DNA of 6,541 bases from Clostridia bacterium. GTDB lineage: Bacteria > Bacillota_A > Clostridia > Christensenellales > Aristaeellaceae. The stretch lies in NCBI GenBank assembly GCA_017938785.1, contig JAGBAU010000206.1, positions 1 to 6,541 on the forward strand. The letters run 5' to 3'. The notes beneath the pieces were generated by a model. It searched no databases, was not told where the DNA came from, and saw only the letters and a list, made by a program, of their open reading frames with translations. The translations under genes were made by a program, and so were the position numbers. Below, one piece after another: positions 1 to 5,432 of this stretch. Within the stretch, counting starts at the first letter, position 1. Each line of letters starts with the position of its first letter.

Positions 1-680
1 GTATAAATATTGCGGAAGGCCATGGCGAAGGTCTCACCGTTCAGCTGACCGCTCACGGTCAGGTTGGTGGGCTTTCCGAAGAAGTCCTGGGTGAAGTCGA
101 TCTTTCCGTCCTCAGTCTTGGGAACGTTGTTCAGGTCCATGGTGGTCACCTGGAACATCTCGCCTGCGCCTTCGCAGTCGCTGCCGGTGATCAGCGGGGT
201 ATGGACATAGAGATAGCCCTTGTCATGGAAGAACTTGTGGATGGCCTGTGCAGCCACGGAGCGCACACGGAAGGCACACTGGAACAGGTTTGCGCGGGGA
301 CGCAGGTGCTGGATGGTGCGCAGGTATTCCAGGGTGTGACGCTTCTTCTGCAGCGGATAGTCGGACGGGCTTTCGCCGACGATGGTCACAGAATCGGCCT
401 TCAGCTCGAAGGGCTGCTTCATATCGGGGGTGAGCACCAGGGTACCAACGACCTCGATGGCTGCGCCCACGCCGATCTGGCGGGTGGCTTCGCGATAATT
501 ATTGAGCTTGGCCTCCTCCAGAATGACCTGCAGGTTGCGGAAGTAAGTTCCGTCGTTCAGCTCAACAAAGGCAAAGGCCTTGCTTTCGCGCATGGTGCGC
601 ACCCAGCCGTTGACCTTGACCTCCGCAACGTCCTGCTGCGGAATCTGCGTATAAAGCTCTTTCACCAGATAATGTTTCAT
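1..680 (-). CDS. asnS: Asparaginyl-tRNA synthetase, N-terminal half (3' end outside window)
   Basis: Cytoplasmic class II aminoacyl-tRNA synthetase that activates asparagine with ATP and charges tRNA-Asn. The 226 visible residues begin MKHYLVKELYTQ. Residues about 17-105 match the OB-fold anticodon-binding domain (VKVNGWVRTMRESKAFAFVE). From about residue 135 the class II catalytic domain starts, with HTPLITGSDCEGAGEMF at about 175-190 and DFFGKPTNLTVSGQLNGE at about 198-215. The latter stretch is typical of AsnRS and closely resembles the E. coli enzyme as I recall it. Roughly half of the usual 460-residue protein is present; the rest continues past base 1. The start ATG at 680 is preceded by AGAGGG (690-695) with 9 nt spacing and by its own promoter. 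Family assignment is firm; discriminating it from AspRS rests on the FFGK/TVSGQLNGE stretch. Confidence 0.96.
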   Translation of the reverse strand, partial: MKHYLVKELYTQIPQQDVAEVKVNGWVRTMRESKAFAFVELNDGTYFRNLQVILEEAKLNNYREATRQIGVGAAIEVVGTLVLTPDMKQPFELKADSVTIVGESPSDYPLQKKRHTLEYLRTIQHLRPRANLFQCAFRVRSVAAQAIHKFFHDKGYLYVHTPLITGSDCEGAGEMFQVTTMDLNNVPKTEDGKIDFTQDFFGKPTNLTVSGQLNGETFAMAFRNIY

Positions 681-715
681 GTCAAAAATCCCTCTTTCAA
701 CGGTATCTTCTACCT

Positions 716-744
716 ATTATATCCATTAAAAACGATTATGTAAA
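716..744 (-). promoter_or_regulatory. Sigma-A type promoter of asnS
   Basis: On the minus strand TTTACA (739-744) and a perfect TATAAT (716-721) are separated by exactly 17 bp. Transcription would start near 708-710, giving a leader of about 30 nt that contains the AGAGGG ribosome site of asnS. The leader is too short for a T-box, so no tRNA-sensing leader control is visible. Confidence 0.8.
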
Positions 745-763
745 GCCGTGGATTTAAAAATCT

Positions 764-1321
764 TTAGAAGAAAAGATGTTCTATAAGAATTTTCACGCCC
801 ATGCAGATCAGAATCGCGCCGCCGGCGAATTCCGCGCGCTTTTTCCACTTCGCGCCGAACACGTTGCCCAGCTTCACGCCCACTGCGCTCAGGCAGAAGG
901 TGATCACGCCGATGAAGGAAACAGCGGGCACGATGTTCACCTTCAGGAAGGCGAAGGTGACGCCCACGGCCAGCGCATCGATGCTGGTGGCCACCGCCAG
1001 GGGCAGCATGGCTCGGAAAGTGAAGGAACAATCCATGCACGCATCCTCCGGACCCAGGGCCTCGCGGATCATGTTGATACCGATGATGCCCAGCAGCACG
1101 AAGGCGATCCAATGGTCGATGCTCTCGATCAGGGTCTGGAAATTCACGCCCAGCAGGTAGCCGATCAGCGGCATCAGCGCCTGGAAGCCGCCGAAGTAGG
1201 CGCCGCAGGTGAGCATGTGCCTCTTGTTGACCCGGCACACGGATAATCCCTTGCAGACCGAAACGGCGAAGGCGTCCATGGACAGTCCCACCGCGACCAG
1301 GAACAGCTCAAACAATGACAT
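764..1321 (-). CDS. mntP: MntP-family manganese efflux pump
   Basis: Inner-membrane exporter that lowers cytoplasmic Mn2+. It is 185 residues long, the usual size, with about six hydrophobic segments in two related halves. Each half carries the family's acidic membrane motif: [10 protein letters not shown] with Asp16 in helix 1, and [10 protein letters not shown] with Asp115. Asp16 corresponds to a residue known to matter in E. coli Mnt[11 protein letters not shown] at 69-78 is also family-typical. The loop before the second half contains the pair Cys95/Cys98 (DACMDC), whose meaning is unknown. Start ATG at 1321 has GGAAGGAA at 1332-1339 (about 11 nt away, slightly long). The gene lies upstream of asnS on the same strand, 83 bp apart, with no terminator hairpin between them, so read-through into asnS is possible. 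I see no Mn2+ riboswitch in its roughly 26-nt leader. Confidence 0.93.
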   Translation of the reverse strand: MSLFELFLVAVGLSMDAFAVSVCKGLSVCRVNKRHMLTCGAYFGGFQALMPLIGYLLGVNFQTLIESIDHWIAFVLLGIIGINMIREALGPEDACMDCSFTFRAMLPLAVATSIDALAVGVTFAFLKVNIVPAVSFIGVITFCLSAVGVKLGNVFGAKWKKRAEFAGGAILICMGVKILIEHLFF

Positions 1322-1353
1322 GAATCAATCATTCCTTCCATATGGATTTCACT

Positions 1354-1382
1354 ATTATACAATACCCGATGCAAAACCGCAA
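1354..1382 (-). promoter_or_regulatory. Promoter of mntP
   Basis: On the minus strand TTGCGG (1377-1382), 17 bp, then a perfect TATAAT (1354-1359). The start point would be near 1347, leaving a short leader before the ATG at 1321. No clear operator palindrome for a metal regulator such as MntR was seen around it. Confidence 0.65.
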
Positions 1383-1425
1383 GCATGGGCGAGCTGCGAT
1401 TTTCAAAGCCCTAACAGAAGCGGGA

Positions 1426-1454
1426 TGGAAATTCTAATATACAGGCGGTAGAAT
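1426..1454 (+). promoter_or_regulatory. Possible promoter of the MATE-azlCD operon
   Basis: TGGAAA (1426-1431) and TAGAAT (1449-1454) are 17 bp apart. These match the consensus at 4/6 and 5/6 positions, and would start a transcript near 1461, about 27 nt before the MATE start codon. A competing -10 (TAATAT, 1435-1440) has no good -35. This is the best candidate, not a certain one. Confidence 0.4.
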
Positions 1455-1475
1455 AGATGAGATTGATTGTTATAT

Positions 1476-1484
1476 AAGGGGAAG
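1476..1484 (+). promoter_or_regulatory. Ribosome binding site deciding the MATE start
   Basis: AAGGGGAAG lies just upstream of the ATG at 1488 at normal spacing. An upstream in-frame TTG at 1467 would place this site inside the coding sequence and has no site of its own, so 1488 is preferred. Confidence 0.75.
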
Positions 1485-1487
1485 AAC

Positions 1488-2900
1488 ATGCAGAATCAAG
1501 GCGTAAAAGAAAATAAAATGGGTGTGATGCCCATCGGCAAGCTGGTGGTGACCATGTCGCTGCCCATCATCGCATCCATGCTGGTGCAGGCGCTGTACAA
1601 CATCGTGGACAGCATCTTCGTAGGCATGATCAGCCAGGAGGCCCTCAACGCGGTTTCTCTCGCGTTCCCGGCCCAGAACCTGATGATCGGCTTCGCCACC
1701 GGCAGCGCAGTGGGCGTGAACGCACTGGTTTCCCGCGCGCTGGGCGCAAAGGACCATGAGCGCGCCAATAAGGTTGCCGTGAACGGCGTGTTTATTGCGG
1801 CCTGCTGCTATGTGATCTTCCTGCTGTTCGGCCTGTTTGGCTCCCGCATCTTCTTCGGCACCCAGACCACCAACCAGAACATCATTGATTATGGCTGCGA
1901 TTACCTGCTGATCGTGTGCGGCATGAGCTTCGGCCTGTTCGGCCAGGTGATGCTGGAGCGCCTGCTCACTTCCACCGGCCGCACTTTCTACACCATGATC
2001 ACCCAGGGCGTGGGCGCCATCTTCAACATCATCTTCGACCCCATCTTCATCTTTGTGTTTGATATGGGCGTTGCGGGCGCCGCGCTGGCTACCGTACTGG
2101 GCCAGATCCTGGCCTGCATCCTGGGCATCTACTTCAACCGCAGGAAGAACAAGGAAATCCACCTGAGCTTCCGCAGGTTCCGCCCGGATATGAAGATCAT
2201 CGGCGGCATCTGCTCCATCGGCGTACCTTCCATTATTATGGTGGCCGTGGGCTCCCTGATGACCTTCGTGTTCAACATCATCCTGTACAACCTGACCACC
2301 GGCGGTACCTACACCCAGAACGTATTCGGCATTTACTTCAAGCTGAACAGCTTCATCTTCATGCCGATCTTCGGCCTGAACAACGGCATCGTGCCCATCG
2401 TTGCTTACAACTACGGCGCACAGAAGCGCAGCCGTATGATGCAGGCCATGAAGGTGCAGATGCTCATCGCCGCTGCGCTGATGACCCTGGGCACCGTGCT
2501 GTTCATGGCAATTCCGGGGCCGCTTTTGAAGATGTTCATCACCAATGCTTCTGCCGAGGAAGTGGCCACCATGCTGCGCATCGGCCAGCCTGCCCTGCGC
2601 ATCATCTCCACCCACTTCATCGTGGCTTCCCTGTGCATCTCCTTCAACTCTATCTTCCAGGCGCTGGGCAAGGGTATGTATGCCATGTTCACCTCTATGT
2701 GCCGCCAGCTGGTGGTGCTGCTGCCTGTGGCCTATGTGCTGGCCCACATCGGCATGCGCGTGGGCAACGATAACCTGGTATGGATTTCCTTCCCCGTCGC
2801 AGAGATCGCATCCCTGATCGCCAGCCTGATCTTCTTCCGCAGGCTGTACAAGAAGGTTATTTCCAAGGTGGGCGACAACGGAATCGCTCAGACTGCCTGA
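1488..2900 (+). CDS. MATE-family multidrug/metabolite efflux transporter
   Basis: Polytopic membrane antiporter of the MATE superfamily, which exports cationic drugs, dyes or metabolites in exchange for Na+ or H+. The 470 residues fit the family (about 450-480) and contain about 12 hydrophobic segments in two six-helix halves. Half 1 spans about 15-215 and includes QALYNIVDSIFVG with Asp41 in helix 1, LVSRALGAKD at 80-89, and the family-typical DPIFIFVFDMGVAGAALAT at 184-202. Half 2 spans about 240-452 and includes GIYFKLNSFIFMPIFGLNNG at 281-300 and VAYNYGAQKRSRM at 305-317. The style is closest to the MepA/DinF-like branch of Gram-positive MATEs. The substrate cannot be read from the sequence. 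It is followed after 19 bp by azlC on the same strand with no terminator, so it appears to lead a three-gene export operon. The start at 1488 is chosen by AAGGGG at 1476-1481. Confidence 0.93.
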   Translation: MQNQGVKENKMGVMPIGKLVVTMSLPIIASMLVQALYNIVDSIFVGMISQEALNAVSLAFPAQNLMIGFATGSAVGVNALVSRALGAKDHERANKVAVNGVFIAACCYVIFLLFGLFGSRIFFGTQTTNQNIIDYGCDYLLIVCGMSFGLFGQVMLERLLTSTGRTFYTMITQGVGAIFNIIFDPIFIFVFDMGVAGAALATVLGQILACILGIYFNRRKNKEIHLSFRRFRPDMKIIGGICSIGVPSIIMVAVGSLMTFVFNIILYNLTTGGTYTQNVFGIYFKLNSFIFMPIFGLNNGIVPIVAYNYGAQKRSRMMQAMKVQMLIAAALMTLGTVLFMAIPGPLLKMFITNASAEEVATMLRIGQPALRIISTHFIVASLCISFNSIFQALGKGMYAMFTSMCRQLVVLLPVAYVLAHIGMRVGNDNLVWISFPVAEIASLIASLIFFRRLYKKVISKVGDNGIAQTA

Positions 2901-2919
2901 CAGGCAAGAAGGTGTTACA

Positions 2920-3642
2920 ATGGCTGAATCCAATAAAACCTGGTATCTCCGGGGCTTGAAAGCGGGCATCCCCATCGGCCTGGGCTATCTGGCCGTGGCC
3001 TTCACCCTGGGCATCGCCGCCCGCAGCGCGGGACTGACTGCCTTCCAGGCGACCCTCACCAGCTTCCTTATCAACGCATCCGCCGGCGAATTCGTGGGCT
3101 TTACCCTGATCGGCGCGGGCGCAAGCCTGCTGGAGGTTGCCGTGATGGAAGCGGTTGCCAATGCCCGCTACCTGCTGATGTCCTTCTCGCTGAGCCAGAA
3201 GCTGCATCCCAAGACCGGCATCCTGCACCGCCTGCTCATCGGCTGGTATGTGACCGACGAGGTGTTCGGCGTGTCCATCTCCGCGCCGGGTTACCTGAAT
3301 CCCTGGTACACCTACGGCGCCATCAGCCTGGCCTGTCCCGGCTGGGCCATCGGTACCTGCCTGGGCGTGATCATGGGCAATGTGCTGCCGGCCAATGTGG
3401 TCAGCGCCCTGTCCGTGGGCCTGTACGGCATGTTCATCGCCATCTTCGTGCCCGAATCCAGGAAGAACCGCACGGTGCTTCTGGTGGTCATCGCTTCCAT
3501 GGCACTGAGCTTCATGCTGGCGCGAATCGATCTGTTCTCCGGCATCTCCGAGGGCGTGCGCACCATCATCCTGACGGTTGTGCTCTCCGCCGCCGCTGCC
3601 GTAATTGCACCTATCCGGGAGGTGAGCAAGGATGCAGGCTAA
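2920..3642 (+). CDS. azlC: AzlC-type branched-chain amino acid exporter, large subunit
   Basis: Large membrane subunit of the two-part AzlCD exporter (LIV-E family; related to YgaZ of E. coli and BrnF of Corynebacterium). The family exports leucine, isoleucine, valine and sometimes methionine, and is named for 4-azaleucine resistance in Bacillus. The 240-residue length is usual. Family marks seen are GIPIGLGYLAVAFTLGIAA (16-34), NARYLLMS (81-88) and WYVTDEVF (109-116), followed by GWAIGTCLGVIMGN (141-154). There are about six to seven hydrophobic segments. Start ATG 2920 has AGAAGGTG at 2907-2914. It follows the MATE gene by 19 bp, and its last 11 bp overlap azlD, which suggests translational coupling. 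The exact amino acid exported is inferred from the family only. Confidence 0.93.
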   Translation: MAESNKTWYLRGLKAGIPIGLGYLAVAFTLGIAARSAGLTAFQATLTSFLINASAGEFVGFTLIGAGASLLEVAVMEAVANARYLLMSFSLSQKLHPKTGILHRLLIGWYVTDEVFGVSISAPGYLNPWYTYGAISLACPGWAIGTCLGVIMGNVLPANVVSALSVGLYGMFIAIFVPESRKNRTVLLVVIASMALSFMLARIDLFSGISEGVRTIILTVVLSAAAAVIAPIREVSKDAG

Positions 3643-3940
3643 TGTATATGTTTATATCGCCGTGATGGCCATCGTGACCTACCTGATCCGCACCCTGCCG
3701 CTGACGCTGGTGCGCCGGGAGATCAAGAATGTGTACATCCGTTCGTTCCTGTATTATGTACCCTATGTCACCCTGTCGGTGATGACCTTCCCGTCCATGA
3801 TGGACGCCACCAACAGCCAGTGGTCCGGCCTTGCGGCGCTGGTGGTGGGCCTGGTTCTCGCCTGGCGCGGCGCAAGCCTGTTCAAGGTAGCCGTCGCCGC
3901 CTGCGCAGTGGTGTACGTGCTGGAACTGTTCATTGTATAG
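3632..3940 (+). CDS. azlD: AzlD-type branched-chain amino acid exporter, small subunit
   Basis: Small membrane partner of AzlC; both are needed for export in the characterised family members. It has 102 residues with about three to four hydrophobic stretches (about 5-20, 40-55, 66-79, 84-101). The conserved N-terminal TYLIRTLPL (16-24) and the YYVPYVTLSVMTFP region (41-54) are typical. The start ATG at 3632 lies inside the end of azlC and has a very strong ribosome site, GGGAGGTGAG (3617-3626), 5 nt away. A symmetric terminator begins directly after its stop codon, marking the end of the MATE-azlC-azlD operon. Confidence 0.92.
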   Translation: MQANVYVYIAVMAIVTYLIRTLPLTLVRREIKNVYIRSFLYYVPYVTLSVMTFPSMMDATNSQWSGLAALVVGLVLAWRGASLFKVAVAACAVVYVLELFIV

Positions 3941-3970
3941 AAAAAAACGCTTCAGTTGAAGCGTTTTTTT
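3941..3970. terminator. Bidirectional terminator between azlD and the convergent HTH gene
   Basis: Seven A, a CGCTTC stem (3948-3953), loop AGTT, GAAGCG (3958-3963) and seven T form a fully symmetric intrinsic terminator usable from both strands. It starts at the base after the azlD stop codon. The TGA stop of the convergent regulator gene (3952-3954) lies inside the stem. Confidence 0.9.
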
Positions 3971-4236
3971 AATGCCTGTAGCTCCGTGATGATGGCGGTG
4001 ATTTCATCGGAAATCGCGGAAGAATCGGATGAAGCATCGATGCCCAGCAGTTCGTCTGCCGAACAGTGCAGCGTTTTTGTGATTCTATATAGGGTGTCTA
4101 CACTCAGCTTCCGCGTGCCACGCTCAATGTGCCCCAGAAAGGACAGGGAGATTTCGCACTTTTCAGCGAACTCAGCCTGAGTCATGTTTTTGTTCCTGCG
4201 AAGCGCTTTGATCCTTTTGCCGATAGCACTGTACAT
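3952..4236 (-). CDS. Small XRE-family DNA-binding regulator with short C-terminal helix
   Basis: 94 residues. Residues about 6-64 form a five-helix Cro/CI-type domain: MTQAEFAEKC (18-27) is the positioning helix region, and ISLSFLGHIERGTRKLS (29-45) holds the recognition helix and the GHIERG signature of this subgroup. VDTLYRITKTLHCSADELLG completes the domain. The tail from 66 is a Ser/Asp-rich linker followed by a probable helix (ISDEITAIITELQALKKRF) that may serve dimerisation. Start ATG 4236 is fixed by a near-perfect GGAGGTGAT (4240-4248). Its promoter carries two copies of a palindrome, so autoregulation or control by the divergent neighbour is likely (inference). Function beyond DNA binding is unknown. 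Local composition is more AT-rich than in the azl genes. Confidence 0.88.
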   Translation of the reverse strand: MYSAIGKRIKALRRNKNMTQAEFAEKCEISLSFLGHIERGTRKLSVDTLYRITKTLHCSADELLGIDASSDSSAISDEITAIITELQALKKRFN

Positions 4237-4239
4237 GAA

Positions 4240-4248
4240 ATCACCTCC
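4240..4248 (-). promoter_or_regulatory. Near-perfect ribosome binding site of the 3952-4236 regulator
   Basis: On the minus strand GGAGGTGAT, complementary to the 16S rRNA tail over nine bases, with GGAGG 7 nt before the ATG. It suggests efficient translation whenever the gene is transcribed. Confidence 0.85.
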
Positions 4249-4254
4249 AATTCT

Positions 4255-4283
4255 ATTCTATGCGTTTTTTGCATAAAAGTCAA
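4255..4283 (-). promoter_or_regulatory. Promoter of the 3952-4236 regulator
   Basis: On the minus strand TTGACT (4278-4283), 17 bp, then TAGAAT (4255-4260); each box matches consensus at 5/6. The spacer contains one 17-bp palindrome almost entirely, and a second copy lies directly upstream of the -35 box, so a bound protein would block RNA polymerase. Confidence 0.75.
4259..4275. promoter_or_regulatory. Palindromic operator, copy 1 (TATGC-N7-GCATA)
   Basis: TATGCGTTTTTTGCATA, perfect 5-bp arms around 7 bp. It lies between the -35 and -10 boxes of the minus-strand promoter and overlaps the -10 box by two bases. It matches copy 2 at 15 of 17 positions. Confidence 0.7.
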
Positions 4284-4300
4284 TATGCGGTTATTGCATA
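4284..4300. promoter_or_regulatory. Palindromic operator, copy 2 (TATGC-N7-GCATA)
   Basis: TATGCGGTTATTGCATA, same arms and spacing as copy 1, with centres 25 bp apart. It abuts the -35 box of the minus-strand promoter and ends 20 bp before the probable start codon of the divergent HTH gene, so it can affect both genes. Confidence 0.7.
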
Positions 4301-4319
4301 GGCTATGATGGACTGGGTG

Positions 4320-4523
4320 ATGAAATTGTACGAGCGTATTCGCAATTTGCGTGAAGACCATGATTTGAGTCAGGACAAGGTTGCAGCGTATTTAAATGTG
4401 AGCCAACCAACCTACTCGCGCTATGAAAGTGGACATTTGGATATTCCGACGGAAATCCTGATTGCGTTGTCAAAATACTATAAGGTATCCGTGGATTACC
4501 TGCTGGGACTGAAAGATGAATAA
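4320..4523 (+). CDS. Minimal XRE-family HTH regulator
   Basis: 67 residues, essentially only a Cro/CI-type helix-turn-helix domain. MKLYERIRNLREDHDLSQ (1-18) starts exactly like many stand-alone Clostridial regulators. SQDKVAAYLNVSQPTYSRYESG (17-38) is the helix-turn-helix with the recognition helix at about 28-37, and VDYLLGL closes the domain. I start it at ATG 4320 because of this family N-terminus; in-frame ATGs at 4305 and 4308 would add MMDWV. No start has a strong ribosome site (GGA at 4310-4312 only), and no convincing promoter is visible, although TATGAT (4304-4309) could be a -10 giving a nearly leaderless message. It is divergent from the 3952-4236 regulator across the twin palindromes. 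The last codons and terminator are duplicated after the third regulator. Confidence 0.82.
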   Translation: MKLYERIRNLREDHDLSQDKVAAYLNVSQPTYSRYESGHLDIPTEILIALSKYYKVSVDYLLGLKDE

Positions 4524-4554
4524 CCGCCATGCGTGTGCATGACGGTTTTCGTAT
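4515..4554 (+). repeat. 40-bp direct repeat, left copy
   Basis: Covers the last two codons (Asp-Glu), the stop codon and the terminator of the 4320-4523 gene. It matches 5673-5712 at 39 of 40 positions; the one difference is A4542 against G5700. The two copies are 1,158 bp apart and flank the membrane-protein gene and the third regulator. Confidence 0.9.
4524..4549 (+). terminator. Terminator of the 4320-4523 regulator
   Basis: CCGCCATGC (4524-4532), loop GTGT, GCATGACGG (4537-4545), then TTTT. The stem is interrupted by one C-A mismatch (4527/4542) that is absent from the other copy of the repeat. It begins directly after the stop codon. Read from the other strand, the T tract is poor, so it would only weakly stop the convergent membrane-protein transcript. 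Confidence 0.65.
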
Positions 4555-4565
4555 TTTAAACAGGA

Positions 4566-5267
4566 TTATCCTGCATCTTCCAGATTTTCTTCCTCCAGAA
4601 CTTCTGCAACATGGTGAGATTCCCTCAGGAAGTGTACTTTGTCAAAGATCTTAGCCCAGAAGCCGTTTGTATAGTCGAAGCTGACATGCAGGTATACCGT
4701 TGTAATGAAGTACAGCAATCCACAGAAAGCTCCCCAGAGATCGCAGTCCCAGAAGAGCAGGGAAAGGCCGATTTCACTGGCACCCTTGCCGATGGTATGG
4801 AAGAAATCCACAAACCAGTTTACGGCTTTGGGTTCTTTGAAGAATTCCCAGGAGAAGACCTCCCTACAGACAAAGGTTGCAAGGCCAACCAGCAGTGCAT
4901 AGCCATAGTAATGGGAAATCTTGCGCAGCTTAAGGGGTTCGTCGTACAGGCTTTCATTTTGCATGAGCGCGCCGCATGCAATCAGAACAAGCGCCTGAAG
5001 GAACTGGCATGCGATCATAATGAAGCCGGATGTGCGAAGGTTGAAGAACTGATAGCGCAGAATCAGGAACGCCTTGAGGATCAGAAAAACACCTACCTTG
5101 AAGCCGAAGCTGTAAATCCAGTTCAGGGAACTGGGCATCTGGATGGACATTGCCATTTTGCCAGCCTTGATTGCATGCGCTGTTCCTGCCTTGACAGCCT
5201 TTCCGGCTGCCTTGGCTGATTTCACCGTTACGGTAGAAACTGCTTTTCCGATTGATAGTTTACCCAT
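4566..5267 (-). CDS. Unrecognised multi-pass membrane protein with Lys/Ala-rich N-terminus
   Basis: I do not recognise this 233-residue protein. Residues 1-42 contain no acidic residue and are rich in Lys, Ala and Gly, with lysines at 3, 8, 16, 19, 23, 26, 34 and 37. The 3-4 residue spacing suggests a cationic amphipathic helix, not a signal peptide. Hydrophobic stretches follow at about 48-70, 80-102, 119-136 and 166-193, suggesting four membrane passes. Between the third and fourth lies an aromatic, charged segment (REVFSWEFFKEPKAVNWFVDFFH, in part). The C-terminus is acidic (EVLEEENLEDAG). The start at 5267 is set by AGGAGGG (5274-5280), 6 nt upstream; in-frame ATGs at 5294 and 5351 lack such a site. 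It is divergent from the 5433-5681 regulator, with overlapping promoters and paired palindromes, so that regulator probably controls it (inference). A phage-exclusion, immunity or stress role is possible but unsupported. Confidence 0.8.
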   Translation of the reverse strand: MGKLSIGKAVSTVTVKSAKAAGKAVKAGTAHAIKAGKMAMSIQMPSSLNWIYSFGFKVGVFLILKAFLILRYQFFNLRTSGFIMIACQFLQALVLIACGALMQNESLYDEPLKLRKISHYYGYALLVGLATFVCREVFSWEFFKEPKAVNWFVDFFHTIGKGASEIGLSLLFWDCDLWGAFCGLLYFITTVYLHVSFDYTNGFWAKIFDKVHFLRESHHVAEVLEEENLEDAG

Positions 5268-5273
5268 GGGGAA

Positions 5274-5280
5274 CCCTCCT
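5274..5280 (-). promoter_or_regulatory. Ribosome binding site deciding the membrane-protein start
   Basis: On the minus strand AGGAGGG, 6 nt before the ATG at 5267. It places translation start after the two upstream in-frame ATGs and gives the 233-residue form. Confidence 0.8.
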
Positions 5281-5345
5281 TTTATTGTTTTCATATAGAA
5301 CCGTGTTTTTTTCGCGAATACATTAGAGAAAACATATTGGTAATC

Positions 5346-5364
5346 TGACATTTACTAAATGTCA
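5346..5364. promoter_or_regulatory. Palindromic operator A (TGACA-N9-TGTCA)
   Basis: TGACATTTACTAAATGTCA, a perfect palindrome with 9-bp arms around a single central base. It lies just inside the predicted start of the membrane-protein transcript (about +5 to +24) and touches the -35 region of the opposing regulator promoter. It matches operator B at 16 of 19 positions. Confidence 0.72.
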
Positions 5365-5390
5365 AATTATGATCCATTCTATCATATAAT
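5361..5390 (+). promoter_or_regulatory. Promoter of the 5433-5681 regulator
   Basis: A perfect TATAAT (5385-5390) with only a weak -35 (GTCAAA, 5361-5366, 18-bp spacing). The start would fall near 5397, about 36 nt before the ATG. The -35 area overlaps operator A and the predicted start lies against operator B. Confidence 0.55.
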
Positions 5391-5404
5391 TCCCTTATTG
5401 ACAA
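5376..5404 (-). promoter_or_regulatory. Promoter of the membrane-protein gene
   Basis: On the minus strand TTGTCA (5399-5404), 17 bp, TAGAAT (5376-5381); each box matches consensus at 5/6. The -35 box lies inside operator B. Transcription would start near 5369, giving a leader of about 100 nt. The promoter overlaps the opposing regulator promoter, so the two probably cannot be occupied at once. Confidence 0.65.
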
Positions 5405-5427
5405 TTAGTGAATGTCAATAAGGGAAT
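5389..5427. promoter_or_regulatory. Operator B within a 39-bp perfect inverted repeat
   Basis: Arms ATTCCCTTATTGACA (5389-5403) and TGTCAATAAGGGAAT (5413-5427) are perfect complements of 15 bp around a 9-bp centre. The inner 19 bp (5399-5417) resemble operator A at 16 of 19 positions. The right arm contains the AAGGGA ribosome site of the downstream regulator (5420-5425), and the left arm overlaps the -35 box of the membrane-protein promoter. Confidence 0.75.
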
Positions 5428-5432
5428 GAATT

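Noticed and set aside
201..743. A 180-codon plus-strand open frame opposite asnS
   Set aside because: It has no ribosome site or recognisable domain, and it runs through the asnS promoter; the antisense of asnS explains it.
1322..1487. A Mn2+ (yybP-ykoY) riboswitch in front of mntP
   Set aside because: The predicted leader is only about 26 nt and the 166-bp gap shows none of the expected paired elements.
1470..2975. A 501-codon open frame on the minus strand opposite the MATE gene
   Set aside because: Its translation is rich in His, Gln, Asp and Gly with no domain, as expected for the antisense of a hydrophobic GC-rich gene. The plus-strand protein is an unmistakable MATE transporter.
4524..4545. 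The CATGC-GTGT-GCATG stem of the terminator as a third copy of the TATGC-N7-GCATA operator
   Set aside because: The spacing between arms is 4 instead of 7 bp and the outer bases differ; it is better explained as a terminator stem directly after a stop codon.
4611..5219. A 202-codon plus-strand open frame opposite the membrane-protein gene
   Set aside because: It lacks a ribosome site and promoter, while the minus-strand frame has AGGAGGG, membrane segments and a promoter.
5268..5351. Longer 261-residue form of the membrane protein starting at 5351
   Set aside because: That ATG lies inside operator A and has no ribosome site; the ATG at 5267 has a strong one at proper spacing.
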